From: Gemmatimonas sp.
GTDB taxonomy: Bacteria; Gemmatimonadota; Gemmatimonadetes; Gemmatimonadales; Gemmatimonadaceae
Assembly: GCA_023910675.1 (NCBI GenBank)
Contig: JAAVWC010000004.1
Span: forward strand, 124,001 to 188,000
DNA: 64,000 bases
Reading direction: 5' to 3'
The notes beneath the pieces were generated by a model that ran no database searches, was not told the origin of the DNA, and saw only the letters and a list, made by a program, of their open reading frames with translations. Shown here piece after piece: positions 9,349 through 19,304 of this stretch (position 1 is the first letter of the stretch; each line of letters begins with the position of its first letter). The translations under genes were made by a program, and so were the position numbers.

Positions 9349-9532
9349 GTGGCACGCGCTGGCGCGAGCGCACTGAGCGTCTCGCGCACCGTCGACATGC
9401 CGAGTCGGATTCTGGTTTTGACGGTCCCGAGCGGCGGCTGCAGTCGCTCAGCCACTTCATGGTGCGTCAATCCTTCGAAAAACGCCAGTTCGATGGCCAC
9501 CCGTCGTGGCGCCGGCTGGCTGACCGGCCGCG
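9345..9532 (-). pseudogene. ECF sigma factor remnant (region 4 only)
   Basis: Between the rsgA stop and the anti-sigma start, the minus strand encodes ~55 residues including AIELAFFEGLTHHEVAERL and GTVKTRIRLGMSTVRETL, which is sigma-70 region 4 of a SigK/RpoE-type ECF factor. Regions 1-3 are absent because the 3' end of rsgA occupies that space. The stop at 9345-9347 overlaps the anti-sigma ATG. This is a 5'-truncated relic of a sigma/anti-sigma operon, too short to work as a sigma factor. Confidence 0.8.
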
Positions 9533-10510
9533 TCAGTTGTCGTCGACGCTCTCGAGCTCTTCGCGCAATTTGACGTAACTCTCGTAGCGACCCTGCGTCA
9601 CGGTGCCGGCAGCGAGCGCATCACGAATGGCACAGCCCGGCTCCACCGTGTGAATGCAGTCCTGAAAGCGGCAGTGCCCCAGATGCGGTACGAACTCGGG
9701 GAAACAGTGGGCGATGTCGCCGGCGTCGATTCCCCAGAGCCCGACTTCGCGAAGGCCCGGGGTGTCAGCGAGGAATCCCCCGCCGGGAAGCGGGTGCAAG
9801 ACGGCGCCCACCGTTGTATGCCGACCCTTGTTCACGCTGTCGCTGATCGCCGCCGTACGCAGATCGAGTCCGGGGAACAGGTGATTCATGAGCGACGACT
9901 TCCCCACGCCCGAGGGGCCGGAGAGCGCGGAGCTTCGTCCCTGCAACTCGTGGCGCAGGTCGTCGAGCCCTTCGCCCGTGATCACGCTGGTGTAGTGCAC
10001 CGGATACCCGGCGGCGACATGCTCAGCGAACAACCCGCGCGCTGCGGTAGGGTCGACGAGGTCACACTTGTTCACCACAATGCGTGCCGCGAGGCCGTTG
10101 GCCTCGGCAATGACCAGAAAGCGGTCGAGCATTCGTGGGTGCGGCTCAGGACGTGCGGCGGCGAAGACCACGAGTACCTGATCGAGATTGGCGACCACCA
10201 CGCGTTCACCACGTGCGCCGCCCGGGGCGCGGCGTGCAAGCTTGCTGCGCCGCTCGTGGATATCGGCAATGGTCCACGAGCCGGGATCGCGGTGGTCCCA
10301 GGCGCAGGTGACGCGGTCACCAACCGCGAGCTTGAGTCCGGCAATGGCTTCGTTCTTGAGGCGGCCTCGCATGGAGGCGGAAAGGACCGCCCCATTGTCG
10401 GTGCGAATGTCCCAGATGCCGCCGGTGCCCTGAATGACGACACCCGTTACGGCGTGCGCGTCGGGGGCGGCGGGACCGTGCTGCTGAAAGCGGCTGGCGT
10501 CGCGAGTCAT
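9533..10510 (-). CDS. rsgA: Ribosome small-subunit-dependent GTPase A
   Basis: 325 residues. An OB-fold (to ~residue 100) is followed by a circularly permuted GTPase: G4 NKCDL comes before G1 GPSGVGKSS, and G3 DTPG follows. The zinc finger near the C-terminus is CRFQDCIHTVEPGC. The family matures the 30S subunit by GTP hydrolysis. The start overlaps the stop of the preceding small gene (ATGA, 10507-10510), making it the last intact member of a long minus-strand run. No defect seen. Confidence 0.95.
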   Translation of the reverse strand: MTRDASRFQQHGPAAPDAHAVTGVVIQGTGGIWDIRTDNGAVLSASMRGRLKNEAIAGLKLAVGDRVTCAWDHRDPGSWTIADIHERRSKLARRAPGGARGERVVVANLDQVLVVFAAARPEPHPRMLDRFLVIAEANGLAARIVVNKCDLVDPTAARGLFAEHVAAGYPVHYTSVITGEGLDDLRHELQGRSSALSGPSGVGKSSLMNHLFPGLDLRTAAISDSVNKGRHTTVGAVLHPLPGGGFLADTPGLREVGLWGIDAGDIAHCFPEFVPHLGHCRFQDCIHTVEPGCAIRDALAAGTVTQGRYESYVKLREELESVDDN

Positions 10511-10890
10511 ACCGACCGTCCGGCACGAATGAGGCCGTCGAGAGTGGCCTTCACGGTGCCGAGCGGCATGGCCCCCAGCTGATGACGCACGACGGCTTCG
10601 CTGACGCCCGTGATGAGCAACCCGGTTTCGAGATGGCCCTGCACTTCCGGCTCGCCAATCCCCCAGCGCACGAAAATGAGATACGCGCCCCAGGGGGCAT
10701 GCCGGTCGCCGGTGGTATCGGTGAGGATGTCGGCGGAGTACGAATGTCCGTCGACGCCTTCAAAGGCCGCAGGGCGCTTGTGCACGGCCATGTAGCCGCC
10801 CAGGGTCCGCTCGTCACCCGCCGCCTGGTCGGGCGGGTGATGATGCCCCTGATGCACCTCGGCCTGCCCTTCTGGCTGCTCAGCCGCCAA
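10507..10890 (-). CDS. Conserved-looking small protein of unknown function
   Basis: 127 residues if the ATG at 10890 is used; that start lies inside the end of the proline dehydrogenase gene (11-bp overlap). An internal ATG at 10791 (MAVHKRPAAF) is also possible and gives 94 residues. The N-terminal extension is His-rich (HQGHHH). The core has GAYLIFVRWGIGEPEVQGHLETG and resembles no family I recognise. It is coupled to rsgA by ATGA. The coding frame matches its neighbours, so it looks like a real gene. Confidence 0.6.
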   Translation of the reverse strand: MAAEQPEGQAEVHQGHHHPPDQAAGDERTLGGYMAVHKRPAAFEGVDGHSYSADILTDTTGDRHAPWGAYLIFVRWGIGEPEVQGHLETGLLITGVSEAVVRHQLGAMPLGTVKATLDGLIRAGRSV

Positions 10891-11809
10891 GAGACTCCTT
10901 CACGATGTTGCCGGCCATGAAGGCAATGTTGGCCGGACGTTCGGCCAGACGGCGCATGAGATACGGATACCACTGGCTGCCGAAGGGCACGTAGACGCGC
11001 ATGCGGTACCCTTCCTTCACGACCTGCTCCTGCAAATCTCGACGCACGCCATAGAGCATCTGGAACTCGAAGCGATCGGGCGCAATGCCCTTCTCCTTGG
11101 CGAACCGCTTGGCTTCGACAATGATGTTCTCGTCGTGCGTGGCGATGCCGGGATAGCGCCCCTCGAGCATGAGCGTGTGCATCGCCGCGACATAATTGCG
11201 ATCGACGTCGGCCTTGTCGGGGAAGGCGACGGCGGGCGGTTCGAGATACGCGCCCTTGCAGATGCGCACGCGTGCCGACAACCGGTTGCACCGCGCCACA
11301 TCGTCGAGCGTGCGACGCAGTGAGCTCTGCAACACCACGCCGACGTTGTTCTCGTGGCCCGGGAACAGCTTCTGCTCGAACGTATCGAGGGTGCGATCGG
11401 TGTACGCACTCGACTCCATGTCGAGCCGGACGAAACTGTCGTATTGCTTGGCCCGTGCGATCACGTCGCGCACGATCTCGACACCGAGATCGTCGGAGAT
11501 ATCCTGGCCGAGCGCGGTGAGCTTGACCGACACGTTCGCGTTGAGCTTGCGCGCGTTGATGCGGTCGAGAATTTCGAGATACTGTCGGCCGGTGTCGCGG
11601 GCTTCCACCTCGCGGTGCACGCTTTCCCCGAGCAGATCGAGCGAGGCGGAAATGCCTTTGTCGTTGAGCTGAGCGACCGCGTCGAGCGCGGTGCTCACGG
11701 TTTCACCAGCGACAAAGCGCGATGCCATCTTGCGGGCAAATCCGACGTTCTTGACGAAGTCGAAAATGCCCTGTTGGCGCGAGAGAAAGAGAAGAGACGT
11801 CCGAAGCAT
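10880..11809 (-). CDS. Proline dehydrogenase (monofunctional PRODH)
   Basis: 309-residue FAD-dependent enzyme that oxidises proline to pyrroline-5-carboxylate at the membrane. The length matches one-domain PRODH rather than bifunctional PutA. Seen: beta-strand motifs SVKLTALGQD and RLDMESSAY, RICKGAYLEP, and the C-terminal YLMRRLAERPAN, whose arginines bind the substrate carboxylate. It begins 8 bp after the M14 peptidase stop. No P5C dehydrogenase gene is in the window, so that second step must be encoded elsewhere. The upstream peptidase suggests shared use in amino-acid catabolism. Confidence 0.92.
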   Translation of the reverse strand: MLRTSLLFLSRQQGIFDFVKNVGFARKMASRFVAGETVSTALDAVAQLNDKGISASLDLLGESVHREVEARDTGRQYLEILDRINARKLNANVSVKLTALGQDISDDLGVEIVRDVIARAKQYDSFVRLDMESSAYTDRTLDTFEQKLFPGHENNVGVVLQSSLRRTLDDVARCNRLSARVRICKGAYLEPPAVAFPDKADVDRNYVAAMHTLMLEGRYPGIATHDENIIVEAKRFAKEKGIAPDRFEFQMLYGVRRDLQEQVVKEGYRMRVYVPFGSQWYPYLMRRLAERPANIAFMAGNIVKESLGG

Positions 11810-11817
11810 GCCGGAAC

Positions 11818-13469
11818 CTAACGGAGCGGCGCCGTCAAACGGACCACCGGCGCCACTTTCCCCGTCCCGAGCGATGCATCAAACACGTTCCACGTCAGGA
11901 AGCCGTCGTCGCTTTCCGGTTCCAGGAGCAGCAGCGCGAGCAGATCGCGGCGCGTACCGGACTGGACCACCAGCGTGCCCGCCGGGAGTTGGCGCGACAC
12001 GTCCCGCCACCGTCCGTCAACGGACACTTCCCGGTGTCCCTGAAACGGCCGTCCCGAAACATTTACGGTATCGATGACGAACTCCTGCCCCGTTACCGTG
12101 GCCGGCGCGGGGAGCACGCGGAAGCTGATCCCGTGCGCCGTGAGCAGCTCGCGTGCCGTGGGCCACTCGCCACTGATGGCGTACCCGTACGGCGCCAGGG
12201 TGCGACTGAGCGACGATTCGAAACGGTCTACCACGGGCATGCGCTGGGCCGTCATCACGCCAGTGCGCTGCAGGCCGCGCGGCACGCCGGGCTGGGTAAG
12301 CCGCGTGGAGTCGGCGATACGATCGAGACGCTCCACGAGCACCACCTGCGTATCGGGGTGCGAGTTGAAGCGTGCGCGCACCGGGAACGCGGTGCCGCTG
12401 CCGGCCGCATACGTCGCCGCGGCAATACCGGCGCGTACGCGCGTCATGACCTCGCGCCGATTCTGCGCCACGTACGACAGAATCTCCTGTACGAAATCGC
12501 GTGTGCTTGCGACGCGCTTGTCGAACGGGTCGTGCGAGTACGCTTCGCTGAGAATGCTGATGCCGCCGCGCAGGCCGGCGTAGTTGGTGCCGTACCGCTG
12601 CTTGTGCTCGTACGTCACCCACCCCGACTTCACATCGGCGGTGAGGCTTTCGCGTCCGTTCGCCCCCGTGAAGTTTCCGTACGGAAACGTTTCGGTGTTG
12701 TGCTTGGACTTCATGCGCCGACGGATTTCCGGCAACAGCGTGTCGGCCGTGAACGACGCCAGCGGCGCCGCCGGGTGCAGCGACGGTGAGTAGGTGAGCG
12801 CATACCCGTGGTAGCTGCCGTTGGTCGTGTGCAGGTCCATGAAGAGATCCGGCTCCCACGCATTGAAGGCGGCGAGCGACCCCATCGTTTCCGGGGCTTC
12901 GGCCTTCACGTAATCGCGATTGAGATCGAGCCCTGCCCCGTTGGGGCGCTCACCAATCATTTCCGGACCGTGCTGCGCGCCGCGATTACGCGCCTGCGCC
13001 GCCAGCTTGTCGTTGCCGTCGGTGTTGTACATGGGCACGATGATCACGACGAGCGAATCGAGTACGGTGGGGCGTGTGCTGAACGACCAATCACGCAGCA
13101 TGGCCAACACCGCCTCTTTGCCTTCGACTTCTCCGGCGTGAATGTTCGCCTGCACATACACGATGGGACGGTTGAGCGCGCGTGCTTCGGCCGGCGTCCG
13201 CACCACAGGGCGCGACGCCACGATGATCGGCACCGACTTGCCCAAGGGCGACTTGGCCAGCTCGCTCACCGCGATCGGCGCCCGCAGCGCCTTCAGCGAA
13301 TCGACGAACGCGATCATGTCGGCGTACGACGAGGTTTCCGAGATAGTTTCGTGCGTTCGGCGCGGGTTCGCGGCAGCGCAGCCGCACTCGGCGCCGGTGT
13401 TGGCGACGTCGTGCACGCGGCCACGAACATCGCGGCCGTGGGGAGCAGGCGACGGAGAGGCATACGCAT
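11818..13469 (-). CDS. M14-family metallocarboxypeptidase, secreted (frameshift near signal peptide)
   Basis: Zinc carboxypeptidase of ~550 residues. The catalytic frame carries HAGEVEGKE (first two Zn ligands), the DLNRDY stretch, DLHTTNG (third ligand) and SILSEAYSHDPF. Its natural N-terminus lies in another frame: MRMPLRRLLPTAAMFVAAC (from 13469) is a perfect lipoprotein signal, and the frames switch near 13,340-13,400. Without a one-base correction, the enzyme would start inside the protein and lose its signal. The ATG at 13469 overlaps the DinB stop (TGATG). This is either a sequencing indel or a recent inactivating mutation. Confidence 0.82.
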
Positions 13470-14015
13470 CAGACGGGCAGTTGCGAGAGAATGGAGCGGA
13501 GCTGCACCATGTGGCGCTGTTGGTGCAACGCGAGAAAGTGTCCCCACTGGTAGGTATTCAGCGACCCGAGAATGGGATGCGGATACGACCGTGCGCCCAG
13601 CGCGCGCCCAGCACCTTTGGTAAAGGCCGCCATGACGCGCTCGCGCGCAGTCTGCTGTGCGGCCATGGCGTCGGCGAGCGACATCTCTCCCTTGGGCGTC
13701 ACCGAAGGGGGCGCTTCAATGGGATTCCTGACAGCGTCGGTCACATACAGCCCGGCGAGCGTGGGCAGCACCGGATCCGTCTCGGCGTCCGTCGTGCCCT
13801 CGCACTGCTTGATGAGCGTCGAGATGAGCCGACCGGTCCCAGTCCTCAACGAGCAGCAGATGCTCGACCACCTGCGCCACACTCCAGCTGCCGTCGCGCA
13901 CCACGGTGTTCGCGTGCTCGGGGGGGAGCGAAGCGAGCACGGCGCGCATCGCCTGCTGGGTGCGATCGAGTTCCGTGAGGAGCTCGTGAATGCGGGGGGG
14001 CAGCAGGTCAGTCAT
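13469..14015 (-). CDS. DinB-family protein (frameshifted near 13,835)
   Basis: Four-helix DinB/YfiT-type putative metal-dependent thiol transferase. The first frame (from the ATG at 14015, with an AGGAGG-type site upstream) encodes VVEHLLLVEDW including the first His. The second frame encodes GRLISTLIKQ through WGHFLALHQQRHM, which carries the other His ligands. One extra base near 13,835 separates them. The protein would be ~180 residues when repaired. It lies between fadJ and the M14 peptidase on the same strand. The substrate is unknown for most family members. Confidence 0.75.
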
Positions 14016-14061
14016 GGGGAGAAAAGGAGGAGGAACCGACAACAGCGGCGGTCACGACAGG

Positions 14062-16264
14062 TTACGGATGAAAGCGCCGTCCTGTTGCCGCCATCTCGCG
14101 CAGCAACGCCGCCGGCTCGTAGCGCCCCGCATAGCGCGCGTTCAACGCATCGAGCTGTTCGATGACCGTGGGCAGACCAAGCGTGTCGAGATAGCGGAAC
14201 GGGACCGCCAAGGAACGGCGGAAACCCGATGCCGAAGACCGCGCCGATGTCTCCGTCGCGGGCGTTGCGAATGATGCCATGCTGAAGACAGCGCACCGCT
14301 TCGTTGAGCATGGGGAGTACGCAACGACGCTGAATCTCTTCCACAGCGACGCGCTGACGCGTGGCGCCAGCCGGCGTGAGGGCATACACCGTCTCGTCGA
14401 CCCCGACGCGCTTACCGCTCTCGTCGTAGCGATAGAACCCCTGCTTCGACTTGCGTCCCACGCGTCCGCCTTCCACCATACGGCGCAGCGACTCTGATGG
14501 CAGCATGCGGTCGCCGAAGGCCGCCGCCATGATGGGCCCCGACTTGCCGGCGATATCGAGTCCGACTTCATCGAGCAGCGTGATCGGTCCCACGGGAAAT
14601 CCGAACGCCGTCAACGCGGCGTCCACCTCGTCGATCTTGGCGCCCTCGTCGAGCAAACGACCGGCTTCGTTGAGATACGGCGCGAGAATGCGGTTGACGT
14701 AGAAGCCCGCGCCGTCCTGGACGACGATGACGGTTTTGCCGAGCTTACGGCCGTACTGCACCGCCGTGACGATCGTCTCCGGGCTCGTGGCCGGTGTGAC
14801 GATGATCTCGAGCAGCGGCATTTTGTGCACCGGCGAGAAAAAGTGCATGCCAAGAACACGATCGGGGCGCGCGGCCGCGGCGGCAATGTCGCGGATGGGG
14901 ATCGTGCTCGTGTTGGAGGCGAAGATCGCCTCCGGTGCGACCGCCTGCACTTCCCGCAGCACCTGATGCTTGACGGCCAGCTCTTCGAACACCGCCTCGA
15001 TCACGATGTCGACGTTGCCGAACCCGCGATAGTCGGTCGTGCCGCCGATCAGCGACAGCGTTTCGTCCATCTGCAGCCGCGTGATCTGTCGCTTCTTGAG
15101 CCGTTCACGCAATACGTCGCGCACCGATTTCCAACCGGTGGCCAAGCGATCGAGCGAGGCATCCTTGAGCCGCACCTGCGTTCCCGCCTGCACGGCGACG
15201 CCGGTAATGCCGGCCCCCATGAACCCCGCGCCCAGCACGGCGATCTTCGTGACGGGACGCGGCGTTGCCGTCATGCCGTCGGGGAGTCCATTGTCTTTCT
15301 TGAGTGCGGTGGTAGCGAAGAACAACGACGCCAGCTGACGGCACACTGGCGACACCGCGAGCGCCCCGAATCGTCGCGCTTCTTCCCGCTGGCCCGCCTC
15401 CGCGCCTTCGGCGTAGCCATGCTGAATGACATCGAGCGCTGCCAGCGGTGCGGGATACTTCCCCTGCGTCTTCTGCATCACGCTTTCGCGCGCCTTGCGG
15501 AACACCAGTTTGCGCCCGATCGCGTTGTCTTCGAGCAGCATATCGGAGGTGCTCTGCACGCGCGCCTTGACCGGGGGGGTACGGCCGGCGGCGAGATCCC
15601 GCACGCGGGTCATTGCCACCTCACGCAGAATGGCGGGGTGCACCAACTCGTGCACGAGTCCCATCTGCCACGCTTTCTTCGCGCGGATGTTCTTGCCGGT
15701 GAGGATCATGTCGAGCGCGGCCTGCAGTCCCACCAGGCGCGGCAACCGTTGCGTGCCCCCCGCGCCCGGAATGAGCCCCAACTGCACTTCAGGGAGCGCC
15801 AGCACGGTCTTTACGTGCTCAGTCGCAATGCGATACCGGCACGCCAGCGCCACCTCGAGCCCCCCACCGAGGGCCGCACCATGAATGGCGGCCACCACGG
15901 GCTTGCGCATGGCCGCAAGTCGGTCGAGCAGCGCGTGCCCGTTGCGCGACAGCGTCTCGCCTTCCTGTGCGGTGCGAATGTGGGTCAGCTCTTCGATGTC
16001 CGCACCGGCAATCCACGAATCGACCTTGGCGCTGACCAGCACCGCACCGGTAATCGTGTCGTCGCGTTCGATGCACGCAAAGCACTGTTCGAACACCGGT
16101 CCGATCCGCGAATTGAGCGTATTCACGGGCGACTGCGGCTGATCGTAGGCAATGATGGCCACACCGTCCTGCACGGTGAGCGAGATGCCTGTCGCGCTGT
16201 CAGCAATGACCGGCGTCGTGGTGCGTGCGCGGGCGTCCGTGTCGGTGCGCAGCTCCGTGCTCAT
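14062..16264 (-). CDS. fadJ: Fatty oxidation complex alpha subunit (enoyl-CoA hydratase / 3-hydroxyacyl-CoA dehydrogenase), frameshift near 14,200
   Basis: ~735-residue bifunctional enzyme. The N-terminal hydratase has AALGGGLEVALACRYR and LPEVQLGLIPGAGGTQ, giving both catalytic Glu residues. The central NAD domain has GAGFMGAGI, SNTSTIPI and GMHFFSPVHKMPLLE with the catalytic His. The last ~45 residues (YLDTLGLPTVIEQLDAL to the stop at 14062) lie in another frame, needing removal of one base near 14,200; the uncorrected frame reads through to 14012 with a nonsense tail. The start overlaps the thiolase stop (ATGA). It performs the middle two steps of beta-oxidation. Confidence 0.9.
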
Positions 16265-17556
16265 GCGCGCTCCACGATCATCGAATGACCCATGCCACCC
16301 GCCGCGCACACCGTGAGCATGCCGAACTGTCCGCCCCGGCGCTGCAACTCGTTGCACAACGTCGTGAGTACGCGAGCACCGGTCGCACCAAAGGGATGGC
16401 CGATGGACAGCGAGCCGCCCATCACATTCAACCGCTCAGGATCGATCTCGCCAACGGGTTGCGAGAAGCCGGCCCGCTCCGCCCACTGGCGCGACGCAAG
16501 CCCCTGCATGTTGCTCAGCACCTGCGCGGCAAAGGCTTCGTGCATCTCCACGAGATCGATCTCCTTGAGCGACAGCCCGGCGCGCTGCAGCGCGATGGGG
16601 GCCGCAATCACCGGTGCCTGCAACAGCTGGTCGCCGGGATCGACCGCCGCGTAGGCGTACGAGCGGATGTACGCCAATGGCGTATAGCCGAGCGCCTTCG
16701 CGCGCTCCTCGCTCATGAGCAGAATTGCACTGGCGCCGTCGGTGAGCGGACTCGCGTTCCCGGCGGTCACGGTGCCGTATTGCCGGTCGAAGACGGCCTT
16801 GAGTGACGACAGCTGCTCGTAGCTCGAGTCGCGCCGGACGCCGTTGTCGGTGGCGAGCATGGTGTCGTACTTGGGCGGGACCGGTACCGGAGCGAGCTCG
16901 GCGACCAGGCGACCGTCATCGAGACCGCGCGCCGCCCGCTGGTGCGAGCGCAACGCGAACCGATCCTGCGCCTCACGGGAGATGCCGTTGAGCTTGGCCA
17001 TCTTGTCGGCGCTCTGCCCCATGGTTTCGCCCGTACTCGGCTCCGCAATGGCCGGCGTGATCGGCACGAAATCCTTGGGGCGCACGCGCGCCAGCGTCGC
17101 GACCCGTTGCGACATGCTCTTGGCTTTCGACGCGGCCACGAGAATATCGCTCATGCCACGCGAATGCAGGATGGGGACCTGCGTCAGACTCTCGCTGCCG
17201 CCGGCAATGGCGACATGAGCGTGCCCCAACGCGATCTGGTCGGCGGCATCGGTGATGGCCTGATTGGCCGACGCACAGGCGCGACTGACGGTGAACGCCT
17301 GCAGGGTGCGCGGGAAGTGCGGCATGAGCGACACTTCGCGCGCGATGTTCGGCGCGACGACCGACTGCACCACGGTGCCGTAGACCATGAGGTCCACGTC
17401 GGCACCATTGAGGCTGGTACGCTGCACGAGTTCGCCAACGGCGAAGCGGCCAAGATCGATGGCCGAGTAATCCTTGAGCGCGGTGCCGGAGCGCGCGAAC
17501 GGCGTACGGACGCCCGCGATGATGGCGACACGGCGCCCGCTACCAAAAGTGGGCAT
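16261..17556 (-). CDS. fadI: Acetyl-CoA C-acyltransferase (3-ketoacyl-CoA thiolase)
   Basis: 431-residue thiolase, beta subunit of the fatty oxidation complex, cleaving 3-ketoacyl-CoA with CoA. Seen: nucleophile Cys in SRACASANQA, HEAFAAQ, His in GHPFGATGAR, and the second Cys in VCAAGGMGH. Length and motifs fit FadI rather than the shorter acetoacetyl-CoA thiolases. It is the first gene of the minus-strand run and overlaps fadJ by 4 bp. It diverges from glpD, leaving a 58-bp intergenic region (17557-17614) for both promoters. No FadR-type operator could be assigned. Confidence 0.93.
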   Translation of the reverse strand: MPTFGSGRRVAIIAGVRTPFARSGTALKDYSAIDLGRFAVGELVQRTSLNGADVDLMVYGTVVQSVVAPNIAREVSLMPHFPRTLQAFTVSRACASANQAITDAADQIALGHAHVAIAGGSESLTQVPILHSRGMSDILVAASKAKSMSQRVATLARVRPKDFVPITPAIAEPSTGETMGQSADKMAKLNGISREAQDRFALRSHQRAARGLDDGRLVAELAPVPVPPKYDTMLATDNGVRRDSSYEQLSSLKAVFDRQYGTVTAGNASPLTDGASAILLMSEERAKALGYTPLAYIRSYAYAAVDPGDQLLQAPVIAAPIALQRAGLSLKEIDLVEMHEAFAAQVLSNMQGLASRQWAERAGFSQPVGEIDPERLNVMGGSLSIGHPFGATGARVLTTLCNELQRRGGQFGMLTVCAAGGMGHSMIVERA

Positions 17557-17614
17557 CCCTGAAAGCTAGTGGGGCGCACTGGCGACCGCGCGGTCCCGGG
17601 GTGATGATGCCTCC

Positions 17615-19273
17615 ATGAGCGCGCTCACGGGGCCCCACTCGCGCACGACCATGCTGAGCCGGCTGGCGGACGGCACCTTTGACCTGCTCATCATTGGCGG
17701 CGGGATTACCGGGGCTGGCGTGGCCCGCGAGGCGGCGCTGGCCGGCTATCGCACCGCGCTGATCGAACGCGATGACTTCGCGGCAGGCACATCGAGCCGC
17801 TCGTCCCGCCTCGTGCATGGCGGGGTCCGCTACCTCGAGCATGGGCACCTTGGGCTGGTCTTCGAGTCGAGCCGTGAACGTCGGCTGCTGCTCACGCTGG
17901 CCCCGCATCTGGTCCGGCCGCTAGCCTTCACCTGGCCGGTGTACGAGGGTGCGCGTGTCCCGACGTGGAAGCTGCGGGCCGGACTGGCGCTCTACGACGC
18001 GCTGGCGCTCTTCCGCAACGTCGAGCGCCATGCGGGGCTGAACGCGTCCACGCTGCTTGAGCTGGAGCCCGCACTGTCGCGCGAGGGGTTGACCGGAGGC
18101 GCCCGCTACTGGGATGCCGCCACCAACGATACCCGGCTCACGCTCGCCACGGCGCTCGGCGCCGCCGCTGCGGGCGCCGTGCTGCTCAATCACGCGGCCG
18201 TGACCGGCGCGCTTCGCACACGCGGTGGACGCTTGGCCGGCGTCACGGTACGCGACCACGTGGCCAACCGCGACATCGAGGTGCGAGCCGCCGTCGTGGT
18301 GAATGCCACTGGGCCATGGAGCGAAGCCACCGCCGCGCTCATCGGTGAACGGCAGGGTTCGCAGGTGCTCGGTTCGGCGGGCACGCACATCGCCGTGCCG
18401 CGTCAGCGGGTGGGGAATCACGAAGCGGTCACGGTGGTGTCGCCACTCGATGGACGCGTGATGTTCGTCCTTCCGGCGGGACCGCACACGATTGTCGGCA
18501 CCACCGAGCGACCGGCACGCGTCGGGCCCGACGAGATTCGCGCGACGGAAGCCGAGGTGACGTACCTGCTGCAGTCGGTGAACCGCCTCTTTCCGCACGC
18601 GTCGCTCACGCCGGATGACGTGATCAGTGCCTGGTGCGGTATTCGTCCGCTTGCCGCGGTGCGCGCCGGCAGCGACTCGGCGGGTTCAGCCTCGCGTGAA
18701 CATGCCATCGTGCACCGGGCCGATGGGCTGGTGAGCATCACGGGCGGCAAGCTCACCACCTATCGGGCGATGGCGGCCGACGTACTGGAGCATGCGCGAC
18801 GCGAAATGCCTGCGGCCATTCGCGTGGCGCGGCGTGGGACGCAGCCCAGCGCCACGACGCCGCTCCCCGGGGGAGACTTTTCGTCGCGGGCGTCGCTCAC
18901 CGCCGAACTGCTGGCGGTGGTGCACGACCGCGCGATTGCCGAGCATCTCGTGCACGCGTACGGCATGCAATGGCGACAGGTATGGGCGTATGCGGAACGG
19001 GATGCCGTCGCGTCTCAGCGCATAGCCGAGCCGTTGCCGTACCTCATGGCGGAAGTGGCGTACGCGGTGGAACACGAGATGGCCTGCACGCTCTCCGACA
19101 TGCTGATACGGCGTACCCACGTCGCGTTCGAGTCACGGGACCACGGCCGTTCGGTGGCACGGCACATCGCCCCGGTTATGGGGGCGCTGCTCGGCTGGAG
19201 CGACAGGCAGTTGGCCGCAGCGCTCGTCGCGTACGACGCCGACGCCGCGCGCATCTTTCGCATCGACCCGTAA
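17615..19273 (+). CDS. glpD: FAD-dependent glycerol-3-phosphate dehydrogenase
   Basis: 552 residues. The N-terminal FAD fold is IIGGGITGAGVAREAALAGY, followed by GTSSRSSRLVHGGVRYLE, the G3P dehydrogenase signature. The substrate side includes GIRPLAAVR and GGKLTTYR. The C-terminal ~120-residue domain is the DAO_C-type helical cap. It oxidises glycerol-3-phosphate to DHAP, passing electrons to quinone at the membrane. An alternative ATG at 17651 would also keep the whole FAD fold. It is adjacent to but divergent from the fad genes, which suits joint use of lipid acyl and glycerol parts. Confidence 0.93.
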   Translation: MSALTGPHSRTTMLSRLADGTFDLLIIGGGITGAGVAREAALAGYRTALIERDDFAAGTSSRSSRLVHGGVRYLEHGHLGLVFESSRERRLLLTLAPHLVRPLAFTWPVYEGARVPTWKLRAGLALYDALALFRNVERHAGLNASTLLELEPALSREGLTGGARYWDAATNDTRLTLATALGAAAAGAVLLNHAAVTGALRTRGGRLAGVTVRDHVANRDIEVRAAVVVNATGPWSEATAALIGERQGSQVLGSAGTHIAVPRQRVGNHEAVTVVSPLDGRVMFVLPAGPHTIVGTTERPARVGPDEIRATEAEVTYLLQSVNRLFPHASLTPDDVISAWCGIRPLAAVRAGSDSAGSASREHAIVHRADGLVSITGGKLTTYRAMAADVLEHARREMPAAIRVARRGTQPSATTPLPGGDFSSRASLTAELLAVVHDRAIAEHLVHAYGMQWRQVWAYAERDAVASQRIAEPLPYLMAEVAYAVEHEMACTLSDMLIRRTHVAFESRDHGRSVARHIAPVMGALLGWSDRQLAAALVAYDADAARIFRIDP

Positions 19274-19304
19274 CGGGGCGAGCGGCGATGGTGTTGTCCG
19301 GCGC

